Positions 25,664 to 33,016 of a DNA stretch of 38,227 nt are shown in pieces. The notes beneath the pieces were generated by a model. The model saw only the letters and a list, made by a program, of their open reading frames with translations. It ran no database searches and was not told where the DNA came from. The stretch is from CAYJPA01 sp964371945. Its GTDB lineage: Bacteria > Chloroflexota > Chloroflexia > Thermomicrobiales > UBA6265. Location of the stretch: NCBI GenBank assembly GCA_964371945.1, contig CAYJPA010000058.1, positions 1-38,227 on the forward strand. Direction: 5' to 3'. The position numbers and the translations under genes were made by a program. Within the stretch, counting starts at the first letter, position 1. Each line of letters starts with the position of its first letter.

Positions 25664-25840
25664 GCGTACAAATCCTTTCGACGGTTGCGAATTCATATGG
25701 ATCCATTATCGCCGTTCGATTTACTGTCTGGGATTTCATAGGTGAGTCGATGCCGATCGACCGCATCGCTGCCAAACTCGGACTGGGTCGCGTACGATTT
25801 CCGGCGTCGCTGAAAATGGTCAATCTGACTGGAGGATGAG

Positions 25841-27001
25841 GTGGCGGCCAATTCAAGGTTTGACGTGATCGTGCTCGGCATCGGCGGCATGGGATCGGCC
25901 GCCTGTTATCACCTGGCAAAACGCGGCAAACGCGTGCTCGGACTCGAGCGATTCGATGTACCTCACGCGATGGGCTCGTCACACGGGGTTAACCGCATCA
26001 TCCGGCTCGCCTATTACGAAGATCCGTCGTACGTGCCGTTGCTCCGCCGCTCGTACGAGCTCTGGCGAGAGCTCGAAGCTGGATTCGGGGAGCAGCTTCT
26101 CCACATCACCGGTTCAATCGATGCCAGTGACCGCGACGGCGAGGTCTTCACCGGCTCCGCTCGATCGTGCGAGCTCCACGATCTACCGCATGAGATTCTG
26201 ACAGGGGCTGAGCTCGCGGAACGGTTCCCAGGTTACCGCCTGCCGCCGGATCACTACGCGTTGCTGCAGCCAGAGGGCGGATTCATTCTGTCGGAGCGCG
26301 CGATCGTAGCGCACGCTCTTGGCGCGATCGAAGCGGGCGCGACAATCCGCGCGCGGGAAGAAGTACTGGAGTGGGAGCTGACGCCGTCCGGCGTCCGGGT
26401 TCGAACGTCGAAGGACACATTTGATGCTGAGCAAGTCGTGATCAGCGCCGGCGCCTGGGCGGGCAAGCTCCTTCCTGAGCTCAAGAACCTACTCGGGCCG
26501 GAGCGCCAGGTTCTGGCCTGGTTCCAGCCGGTTCAACCCGAGCTCTTCAGGCCCGCGAACTTTCCGGTCTTCAACCTGACGGTCGAGGAAGGCCGCTACT
26601 ACGGATTCCCCGTCTACGGAATCCCTGGCTTCAAAGTTGGACGATATCACCATCGCGACGAGGCGATCGATCCCGACGACTGGAACCGCGAGCCGGACGA
26701 TGTCGATGAGGAGATTCTACGCACGTTCACCGCACGCTACTTTCCGGCGGCGGATGGACCGGTCATGACGATGAAGTCGTGCATCTTCACCAACACCCCG
26801 GACGAGCACTTCATCGTCGACCGGCTCAACGGCGATCCGCGGGTGATCGTGGCGTCGCCCTGCTCCGGTCACGGCTTCAAGTTCTGTTCTGTGATCGGTG
26901 AGGTGCTGGCCGATCTCGCGATTCGCGGGACAACCGCCCACGACATCTCGTTGTTCAAGATGGACCGGTTCGGCAGCTCCGTGGTCTCAGCAAGGTCCTG
27001 A
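25841..27001 (+). CDS. Sarcosine/N-methyltryptophan oxidase-like flavoenzyme
   Basis: A 386-residue FAD-dependent amine oxidase of the DAO family. The Rossmann motif is GIGGMG (13-18), with ERF at the end of the second strand. Residues 313-327 (SCIFTNTPDEHFIVD) correspond to the monomeric sarcosine oxidase segment where a Cys binds FAD covalently; Cys314 is the likely link. SPCSGHGFKF (339-348) is the other conserved active-site stretch. Expected reaction: oxidative demethylation of an N-methyl amino acid, giving H2O2 and formaldehyde. GGAGG lies five bases before GTG 25841. The gene is convergent with an orphan gene, is not in an obvious operon, and fits the amino-acid catabolic theme. Confidence 0.92.
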   Translation: MAANSRFDVIVLGIGGMGSAACYHLAKRGKRVLGLERFDVPHAMGSSHGVNRIIRLAYYEDPSYVPLLRRSYELWRELEAGFGEQLLHITGSIDASDRDGEVFTGSARSCELHDLPHEILTGAELAERFPGYRLPPDHYALLQPEGGFILSERAIVAHALGAIEAGATIRAREEVLEWELTPSGVRVRTSKDTFDAEQVVISAGAWAGKLLPELKNLLGPERQVLAWFQPVQPELFRPANFPVFNLTVEEGRYYGFPVYGIPGFKVGRYHHRDEAIDPDDWNREPDDVDEEILRTFTARYFPAADGPVMTMKSCIFTNTPDEHFIVDRLNGDPRVIVASPCSGHGFKFCSVIGEVLADLAIRGTTAHDISLFKMDRFGSSVVSARS

Positions 27002-27014
27002 GTTTCCGTGGTCT

Positions 27015-27027
27015 GTCCCACCGGGAC
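27015..27027. terminator. Possible bidirectional hairpin between convergent genes
   Basis: GTCCC-ACC-GGGAC is a perfect five-pair hairpin in the 37-base gap between the oxidase and the convergent orphan gene. There is no U-rich tract on either side, so a classic intrinsic terminator is not proven; position is the main argument. Confidence 0.25.
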
Positions 27028-27038
27028 CGAATTGATGA

Positions 27039-27422
27039 TCAAAGGATCAGACTGACCTGAAGGATGACACGCTCGTCTGGCCCCTGGCTGGCGCGGAATT
27101 CGTCGACCTCGCCGAAGGCTCGACTGAGTGCCGCCAAGAGCGCGTTTGGGGAGCCATCGGTGACGGCGATCGTCGCGGCATAGCGATCTTCATTCACCTT
27201 GTTGCCGAAGAACCGCTTGGCATGGATCTCTGCCGTTGCGGTCACCGAGCCGCCGGTCGAAATACCGGCAAGACTCTCGTCTCCGCCACGGATGATCCGT
27301 GGTTCCCAGCTTCTGGCGCCGGTTCCGGCGCATGGGTCGTCGACCAACCTGAGCGTGTTGCCTTGCTCTTCAACGATTTGTGGATTACGGTTTCGATTGC
27401 GGTCGAAGATCGTGAGATTCAT
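27039..27422 (-). CDS. Hypothetical 127-residue protein
   Basis: A small acidic protein that I do not recognise. The N-terminal half (about 1-55) has an unusual Asn/Arg run (FDRNRNRNPQIV) and a TLRLVDDP strand. The second half reads as two strand-rich blocks around a helix (TATAEIHAKRFFGNK, then NALLAALSRAFGEVDEF, then RVILQVSLIL). This beta-alpha-beta order loosely recalls the regulatory domain of 2-isopropylmalate synthase, but the match is too weak to call. AGGAG lies nine bases before ATG 27422, supporting a real gene. It has no signal peptide or membrane segment and is convergent with the oxidase gene. Confidence 0.6.
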   Translation of the reverse strand: MNLTIFDRNRNRNPQIVEEQGNTLRLVDDPCAGTGARSWEPRIIRGGDESLAGISTGGSVTATAEIHAKRFFGNKVNEDRYAATIAVTDGSPNALLAALSRAFGEVDEFRASQGPDERVILQVSLIL

Positions 27423-27749
27423 ACTGCTAGACTCCTATCTCTGCTCGTCCAACGAACGGAGTGAGCCAGCGGGGCGGCGATCGGGCGCCGTGGCTGACAA
27501 ACCACCGCACCAGAAGCGTGCCACCGTGTCACAATCGCTCGTTTGGAGCCAATGAGGGATTTCGGAGCCAACCGGGCGGGCGATTCGTCGTCAGCTCGGG
27601 TTTCGACTGATCACCGGCAGGCTCCTCATGTACGTACAGAGAATAGCAGAACATTCGAGCTATTGTCAATAGGTTCTGAGCGCAATTCCGAACGCATGTT
27701 TGGGCGAATCTTGCCCATCAGTCACCGAGAGCCGAAGGCCCGCTCACGT
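27423..27749. other. Noncoding gap of 327 bases
   Basis: No credible gene is visible between the orphan gene's start and the end of the carbamoylase gene. The stretch includes a ten-base palindrome (TGTACGTACA, 27629-27638) and a locally A/T-richer patch around 27640-27680. Any promoter for the orphan gene should lie near its left side, but I see no clear -10/-35 pair. Confidence 0.5.
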
Positions 27750-28988
27750 TCAATAGGCCAGCTTTCGCAGCCCGGTGGCCAGCACCTGAATCCCGAGCGC
27801 GGCGTGCTCGGTCGACGTGAATTCCTCGGGCGTGTGGCTGCGGCCGTCTCTGCTTTGGACAAAAATCATCGCGACCTTCGCGATCTCCGCCATCTGTTGC
27901 GTGTCGTGCACCGCCCCGCTCGTCATCGTGGTAAAGGGCACGCGCTGCTCTCTCGCCCCCTCTTCGAGCAACCCGACGATCTCCGGGTCACAGATCACCG
28001 GCCCGTGCTGGCTCCGGATTTGCCAGGAGATCTCCAGCCCGCGTCGATCCGCGATCTCCCGCATCATCGCTTCGTGCGTTGCATAGAGCTTTTCGCGCTT
28101 GACCGGATCTGGATGACGGGCGTCGATCGTGAAGGTCACGTTGTCCGGCACGATCGCGGGATAGTTTGGCTCGGCTTGAATCCTGCCCACCGTCGTCACG
28201 GCAGGCCGGCCCCAACGATGTGCGGTGTTGATCACCCCTGCGATGATCTCGGCGGCGCCGGCCATCGGATCGCGTCGTAAGTCCATTGGGAAGGCGCCGG
28301 CATGGTTGGCGGTACCTTTTAGTTCGACGATGTAGGTCCGGATGCCGGTGATCGCGCTCACGATCGCGACCGGCAGATCCAGTTGCTCAAGTAGCGGACC
28401 CTGTTCGATGTGAAGCTCAATGAAGGTGCCGATATCGTCGCGCTTCGCCTCACCTGCCCGATCTGGGTCAAGCCCAACGTCGCGCATCGCCCGCGAGATT
28501 GGGACTCCGTCGTAGTCGAGCGTCGTGTCGACGTCGCCCGGTTTGATTCTGCCGGTGATCGCACTCGACCCCCAGAAATTGGCGGTCGGGAAGCGGCTCG
28601 CCTCCTCTTCGCATAGGGCCACGACTTCCATCGTCGTGCGTGGCGGACCGAACTGTTTGAGCAGCGTCCTGACCGCGATGACGCCCGCAATGATTCCCAT
28701 CACGCCATCGAACCGGCCGCCCGGCCGTTGCGAATCGAAATGCGAACCGGTGACGACGGAAGGTCCGCCCTCCGAGCCTTGAATGCGTCCCCAGACATTC
28801 CCGACCGCGTCAACTCGAACGTCGAGACCGGCTTCGGTCATCCAACCGATGATCTCGGTTTGGGCCGCGACCCATTCGGGTGAATAGACGGTTCGCCAGA
28901 CGCCGGTCTCTCCGTACGCACCGTGGCGGGCGAGATCGTGCACATAGCGCTCGACCAAATCGCGGTCGATTTCAATCCTCGTTTCCAT
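27750..28988 (-). CDS. M20 amidase, N-carbamoyl amino-acid hydrolase type
   Basis: A 412-residue zinc hydrolase of the hydantoinase/carbamoylase (AllC/HyuC) branch of family M20. Metal-site motifs are TGSHFDSQ (His83), GGRFDG (Asp94), ALCEEEASRF (Glu pair at 127-129), ELHIEQGP and the C-terminal SGAVHDTQ. The family hydrolyses N-carbamoyl-amino acids, allantoate or ureidoglycine-type substrates. ATG 28988 is preceded by GGAGG at six bases. It starts 11 bases after the NIF3-like gene's stop on the same strand, so the two form an operon. No allantoinase or hydantoinase gene is adjacent, so the physiological substrate is open. Confidence 0.9.
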   Translation of the reverse strand: METRIEIDRDLVERYVHDLARHGAYGETGVWRTVYSPEWVAAQTEIIGWMTEAGLDVRVDAVGNVWGRIQGSEGGPSVVTGSHFDSQRPGGRFDGVMGIIAGVIAVRTLLKQFGPPRTTMEVVALCEEEASRFPTANFWGSSAITGRIKPGDVDTTLDYDGVPISRAMRDVGLDPDRAGEAKRDDIGTFIELHIEQGPLLEQLDLPVAIVSAITGIRTYIVELKGTANHAGAFPMDLRRDPMAGAAEIIAGVINTAHRWGRPAVTTVGRIQAEPNYPAIVPDNVTFTIDARHPDPVKREKLYATHEAMMREIADRRGLEISWQIRSQHGPVICDPEIVGLLEEGAREQRVPFTTMTSGAVHDTQQMAEIAKVAMIFVQSRDGRSHTPEEFTSTEHAALGIQVLATGLRKLAY

Positions 28989-28999
28989 TGAGCACCTCC

Positions 29000-29920
29000 T
29001 CAGCGCCAGTGATCCGCTTGTCGAAGTAAGATCACCACCAAACCCCACGCTCGAAAGAGCGGATCGAGCCGATCCCGGAATACAACCAATTCTGATCCAT
29101 CGTGAGAGGCGGAGAGCAGGTTCATCTTGCTCGTCGCGATGACCTCACGCAATGCCGCCCGGTTCTGGTCGCACCATTCTCCGGCATGCGGTGTCCACCA
29201 ATGTCCAGCGAGATAGGTATCACAGCCGAGTGCTTCCGCTTGCTCGATGTACGAAGCGTCGTCTCCGCCCCCGGCCACGATCGCCACCCGGGAGACGTCG
29301 CGGCCGCTGAATCGAATCTGGTCGGTGGCAAATGAGGGCAGTTCACAGAGCTGCCGCACGCGCTCGGCAAAGGAGGCGAAAGGCTCCGGTTCCTGTGTGG
29401 CGATGACGCCGCAATCACCGCCTACACAGGGCGCAAATGTCAGTTCGCCTTCCAAATGGAGGCCGTCCGCAAGCGCGCCACTGGTCGAAATCTCGGGGTG
29501 GCAGTCGAGCGGGGCATGGAGCACGTACAAGGCGATGCCGTTTTCTTGCAGCCGGCTCAGTCGAGATGACGGAATTTCGATGAATCCTCGTCCGCTGGTT
29601 TCCATGTCGACCGGATGGTGGGTGAGGAGGACTGCCCCGGGTGAACCTCGCGCTTGTTCTTGCGTAAGCACCTCCTCGAGCAACGACGCTTCTGGAAAAA
29701 CCAATAGATAAACGCGATCGATAGGCCGCTCCCCGCCGCCGATTAGGCCGTTGAACGTTTGTCGAAACATCGCCGAACCGCGCCGGAGTAGATCCGACTT
29801 GCCGCTATCGGAGAGCGCAAAATCCCACCCATCCGGCTCGGCAAAGTCACGAACTCGGAAGAGCTCGTCCAGGCGATTCACGAAATGAGAGAGCAGCACG
29901 TTCGTCGATTTCTCCTGCAC
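29000..29920 (-). CDS. NIF3-like metal-binding protein
   Basis: A 306-residue NIF3/DUF34-like protein. Recognisable metal-site motifs are LLTHHPVDM (His101, His102), YVLHAPLD (His135, Asp139) and the C-terminal GHWWTPH plus SASHDGSE. NIF3 proteins form toroidal hexamers with a dinuclear metal site and have an unsettled function, sometimes annotated as GTP cyclohydrolase type 2. The frame opens at GTG 29920; a second GTG at 29899 has AGGAG about 12 bases upstream, so the start is uncertain by seven residues. It is first in a two-gene operon with the M20 hydrolase, and divergent from the next small gene. Confidence 0.8.
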   Translation of the reverse strand: MQEKSTNVLLSHFVNRLDELFRVRDFAEPDGWDFALSDSGKSDLLRRGSAMFRQTFNGLIGGGERPIDRVYLLVFPEASLLEEVLTQEQARGSPGAVLLTHHPVDMETSGRGFIEIPSSRLSRLQENGIALYVLHAPLDCHPEISTSGALADGLHLEGELTFAPCVGGDCGVIATQEPEPFASFAERVRQLCELPSFATDQIRFSGRDVSRVAIVAGGGDDASYIEQAEALGCDTYLAGHWWTPHAGEWCDQNRAALREVIATSKMNLLSASHDGSELVVFRDRLDPLFRAWGLVVILLRQADHWR

Positions 29921-29989
29921 GGTTCATGCGGGCGGCGCTATGATCGCGATTGTCGACGATCGCGGCCCAACCGGAAAGAGACGCCATCC

Positions 29990-30367
29990 ATGGAAAACCT
30001 CATCGGAAACGCGCTCGCCGGTTACGCTCGCACGATCGCGGAGTGGCGCCGTACGCGCTACAACGACGATCTCCGCGACAAACGCAATCTCCAATCGGCC
30101 GATGGTCTCGACGAGTTTGCCGGTTTCGTCCGGCAGTTGAAGGCAGACGACGCGAGGCTCGTTCGGCTGGGCGAGCTCTGCATGCGTGGTGTGGCTTTTG
30201 GACCGGGACAGCAAGTCCATTACGAGCTGGGTCGGTTCCGCTTCTTCTCCCCGGACGTGACGCTCGATGGCTTCCTGGAGCTGCTCGTCGATCTGGCCGA
30301 AGCCGATCGTGGCGAGCTTGGTCAATTCGGCGGACCGCAAATCCCCGACGACAACCCGTGGGAATGA
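29990..30367 (+). CDS. Hypothetical 125-residue protein
   Basis: I do not recognise this protein. It starts at ATG 29990 after GAAAGAG. It is probably helical at the N-terminus (YARTIAEWRRTRYNDDLRDKR) and contains repeated ADD/VLRLGELCM-like helices and a compact mixed segment (QQVHYELGRFRFFSPDVTLDG in pieces) toward the C-terminus, ending in the acidic tail IPDDNPWE. No membrane segment or signal is present. It is divergent from the NIF3-like gene and 215 bases upstream of the response regulator on the same strand. Codon use resembles its neighbours. Confidence 0.65.
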   Translation: MENLIGNALAGYARTIAEWRRTRYNDDLRDKRNLQSADGLDEFAGFVRQLKADDARLVRLGELCMRGVAFGPGQQVHYELGRFRFFSPDVTLDGFLELLVDLAEADRGELGQFGGPQIPDDNPWE

Positions 30368-30582
30368 ACCCGGGAGCGTTAAGAAACTCGTCATTCCTGT
30401 CTGGTTCGCGTCGAGTTACCGATCCATACTCTGCGATAAACGGGATCCCCGCTGTCGATTTGCCGGCGATCGTGACAGGCTCATCCGCAATGTACTATCA
30501 GCCCGTAGAAACGAGTGCGAGCCGTTCGGCCGAGCATCCGCGAGTCTTGGACCGGAACGGCCGTGAAGGTGCTGCAATCGCA

Positions 30583-31266
30583 ATGACTACGATTCTGATC
30601 GTCGATGACGAACCGATCGTGCGCGAAGTCGTCGCGCAGTACCTGACGCAGGACGGCTTCAAGGTGGAATCGGCCGCGGACGGCAACGAGGCAATGATCC
30701 GCTTCGCGACCGCGAGACCGGATCTCGTGCTGCTCGACCTGATGTTGCCCGGGATCGACGGACTCGAGGTCTGCCGGAGAATCCGCGCCCAGAGCAATGT
30801 GCCGGTGATCATGGTGACCGCTAAGGGAGACGAGATCGACACCATCATCGGCCTCAGCGTCGGCGCCGATGATTACATCTCGAAGCCGTTCAGCCCGCGA
30901 GAGCTCGTCGCACGGATCAAGGCCGTGCTTCGTCGTGCATCGACGCCGCCACCCACCGTCGAGGGTGATCCGCTGCATTTCGGGACACTGACCATCCGGC
31001 CGGATCGCCGCCAGGTCGAGATCGGCGGTCAGAATGTCGACCTGACGGCCCGCGAGTTCGATCTGCTCGAGTTCCTGGCGAAGCACCCGGGCCACGTCTT
31101 CTCACGCGACGAGTTGCTCGACAAGGTGTGGGATTGGTCGTACGCGAGCGACGGCGGCACGGTGACGGTGCACATCCGCCGGCTGCGGCAAAAGATCGAA
31201 TCCGATCCCGAGCGCCCGCGGTATGTGAAGACTGTCTGGGGCGTTGGGTACAAGTTCGAGCCATAA
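30583..31266 (+). CDS. OmpR/PhoB-family response regulator
   Basis: A 227-residue two-component regulator. The receiver domain has the acidic pocket VDDE, phospho-acceptor Asp52 in LLDLMLPG, switch Thr79 in IMVTAKGDE and Lys101 in SKPFSPREL. A winged-helix DNA-binding domain follows from about 130 to 227 (LTAREFDLLEFLAKHPG, then VHIRRLRQKIE and VWGVGYKFEP). I start at ATG 30583, the first Met before TTILIVDDE; a GAAGG is about 13 bases upstream, which is long. The histidine kinase gene follows after about 50 bases, so the pair is one operon. Its target genes are not identified. Confidence 0.95.
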   Translation: MTTILIVDDEPIVREVVAQYLTQDGFKVESAADGNEAMIRFATARPDLVLLDLMLPGIDGLEVCRRIRAQSNVPVIMVTAKGDEIDTIIGLSVGADDYISKPFSPRELVARIKAVLRRASTPPPTVEGDPLHFGTLTIRPDRRQVEIGGQNVDLTAREFDLLEFLAKHPGHVFSRDELLDKVWDWSYASDGGTVTVHIRRLRQKIESDPERPRYVKTVWGVGYKFEP

Positions 31267-31315
31267 GCCAACTCGGCGTGTCAAGTTCGATCGCAATTGG
31301 AATTCGAGCGGCGTC

Positions 31316-32584
31316 ATGTTCCGAGTTTCGCAACCATCTCAAGTGGTCATCAGGCGCCTCACGCTCGTCGTGATTTCGATGATCGTGGCGATTTCGGCTG
31401 CCTTGACGATCGCGATTCTCTTCCTCGATCTCCCGACGGGCGATATCCCGACGATGCTCGAACTGCTCTTCTCCTCGGCGATCATCTCGCTGGGTGTCGG
31501 CGGTCTCTTTGTCTGGATCTCCGCCGGGCGACGCTGGAATCGGCTCGCGACGCGCCTTCTGGCCGGGCATGTCATCGGCATCATCGTGATCTTGGTGAAC
31601 ATTGTGATCGCCGCCTACGCGATGTTCATTTCGACACACGATCTGTCGCTGTTGACACTGCTGCTCGCCTACTCGGTCGCGATCGCGGCGATCTATTCGA
31701 TCCTGGTCAGCCTCTCGATCGGCGATTCGCTGCGCACCCTGGTCAGCGCGTCGCAGCGGATGTCCGCTGGCGATCTCTCCGTCCGCGTTCCGATCGCGCC
31801 GGAGCGCGAGCTGGCCGAGCTCGGGGCCGCGTTCAACACCATGGCCGCTCGACTGGAGCTCGCGTTCCAGCGCCAGCGCGAGCTCGAGGAAGCGCGACAG
31901 GGGTTGATCGCGGCGGTTTCGCACGATCTCCGTACCCCGCTGGCGTCGTTGCGAGTCATGGTTGAGGCGATCAACGATGGGGTGGCGAACGATCCAGACA
32001 CCGTGCGGCGGTACATCAGCGCCATGGAGCGCGAAACGATCAGTCTCGGCCGCCTGATCGACGACCTCTTCGAAATGGCGCGTCTCGATTCCGGCCAGGT
32101 CCAGCTCCGCCTCGAGCCGAGTCCGATCACCCTGTTGGTGCAATCCACCCTGGAAGCGATGCGTGCGCAGGCCTCGCAACAGGGCGTTGCCTTGCACTCG
32201 TCGGTCGACCCGACCGTGCCACCGGTGCTGATCGATCCCGACCGGATCCAGCGCGTGCTCTACAACCTCATCCAAAACGCGATCCGGCATACGCCGGCCG
32301 ACGGCTCGGTCGTGGTCGAGGTTCAGGATCGCGGTCCTGAGGTGCAGGTTAATGTGCGGGACACGGGCGAAGGCATTCTGCTGACCGATCTTCCGCACGT
32401 CTTCGATCGCTTCTATCGCGGCGACAAGGCCCGTTCGCGCGATAGCGACGCCGGCGCCGGTCTCGGATTGTCGATCGCGCGCCGGTTGGTGGAAACGCAC
32501 GGCGGCCGCATCTGGATCGTCCAACCACCAGAAGGCGGCTCGATCTTCTCCTTCACGCTCCCCAAGATGCAGGTGCGAGCCTAA
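31316..32584 (+). CDS. Sensor histidine kinase with four membrane segments
   Basis: A 422-residue partner of the upstream regulator. Four transmembrane segments are visible (about 15-37, 47-69, 81-106 and 111-135) with almost no extracytoplasmic loop, so it is likely an intramembrane-sensing kinase. A HAMP linker follows (GDSLRTLVSASQRMSAGDL), then the phospho-acceptor His203 in VSHDLRTPLASL. The ATPase domain shows the N-box (YNLIQNAIRHTP), G1 (RDTGEGI), F-box (FDRFYRG) and G2 (GAGLGLSIARRL). ATG 31316 is my choice; TTG 31244 overlaps the regulator gene. The signal is unknown. Three phased repeats lie just downstream of the gene. Confidence 0.92.
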   Translation: MFRVSQPSQVVIRRLTLVVISMIVAISAALTIAILFLDLPTGDIPTMLELLFSSAIISLGVGGLFVWISAGRRWNRLATRLLAGHVIGIIVILVNIVIAAYAMFISTHDLSLLTLLLAYSVAIAAIYSILVSLSIGDSLRTLVSASQRMSAGDLSVRVPIAPERELAELGAAFNTMAARLELAFQRQRELEEARQGLIAAVSHDLRTPLASLRVMVEAINDGVANDPDTVRRYISAMERETISLGRLIDDLFEMARLDSGQVQLRLEPSPITLLVQSTLEAMRAQASQQGVALHSSVDPTVPPVLIDPDRIQRVLYNLIQNAIRHTPADGSVVVEVQDRGPEVQVNVRDTGEGILLTDLPHVFDRFYRGDKARSRDSDAGAGLGLSIARRLVETHGGRIWIVQPPEGGSIFSFTLPKMQVRA

Positions 32585-32617
32585 CTCCGAACAGAACGTC
32601 CACCCTCAGTACCAGTC

Positions 32618-32644
32618 GGCAACAAATGGCAACAATCGGCAACA
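32618..32644 (+). repeat. Three GGCAACA repeats at exact 10-base spacing
   Basis: GGCAACA occurs at 32618, 32628 and 32638, i.e. three copies with a period of exactly ten bases. OmpR/PhoB-type regulators bind tandem direct repeats phased at about one helical turn, so this may be a box for the adjacent response regulator. No plus-strand gene follows, and the minus-strand target would be the kinase gene's own end. Confidence 0.4.
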
Positions 32645-32690
32645 CTTTTCTGGCCTTCGCAGCGTGAAGTGTTTGTTTGTTGCTCTTGCC

Positions 32691-32719
32691 TTGGGCGATC
32701 TCGCAATCGACATTATATT
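32691..32719 (+). promoter_or_regulatory. Promoter-like pair TTGGGC-17-TATATT
   Basis: TTGGGC (32691-32696) and TATATT (32714-32719) are separated by 17 bases. The -10 matches five of six consensus positions and the -35 three. It lies 47 bases after the phased repeats, but no convincing coding frame follows on this strand before the hsdR stop. If active it would transcribe the REP-like repeat cluster as a noncoding RNA; a chance match in A/T-rich DNA is possible. Confidence 0.2.
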
Positions 32720-32749
32720 TCTCTAGTATATCGTATTCACCATAGATGA

Positions 32750-33016
32750 CCCCAGGTTAAAATCAGGGGCTCAATTCGCGAAGCCTCTCGTATGTTGAGT
32801 GTGGAACGGGGCGCGATCCACCGGTTTCGTAGGGGTGCATGGCATGCACCCGCGGCGGGATCGAGCCGCGCCCATCGGTATCGCGACGTCATCCGCCCAA
32901 ACCGTTGGAGCGCCCGGCAACAAATTGACCGGGCTACGCCGCGCCCAGAGTGCACCCGACCCTTCCAGGGTTGAGAACGGGAATGATTTGACACGGACGC
33001 GGGGTGTTATCCCCGC
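32750..33016. repeat. REP-like hairpin cluster, left flank of hsdR cassette
   Basis: A string of separate palindromes: CCCC...GGGG with an internal GGTT/AATC (32750-32769); the perfect GGGTGCATG-G-CATGCACCC (32833-32851); CGCGGC/GCCGCG (32851-32870); CCCGG/CCGGG (32913-32933); ACCCT-TCC-AGGGT (32959-32971); and GCGGGG-TGTTAT-CCCCGC (32999-33016), which overlaps the last codons of hsdR. The 22-base word starting ACCCTTCCAGGGTTG at 32959 recurs at 38042 with one mismatch. No sensible coding frame spans it. Such multi-hairpin elements are the usual neighbourhood of REP/RAYT systems. Confidence 0.65.

Noticed and set aside
30917..32524. A 535-codon minus-strand frame under the two-component genes
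   Set aside because: It is antisense to the response regulator and kinase, with very high Arg/Asp/Gln content and no recognisable domain.
32737..32994. An 85-codon minus-strand frame in the left repeat cluster
   Set aside because: It reads through hairpin repeats; the protein has no family resemblance, and similar frames arise from the repeats themselves.
32618..33016. CRISPR array or tandem direct-repeat array
   Set aside because: The repeats are short, palindromic and unevenly spaced, with no conserved repeat-spacer alternation and no cas genes in the window.
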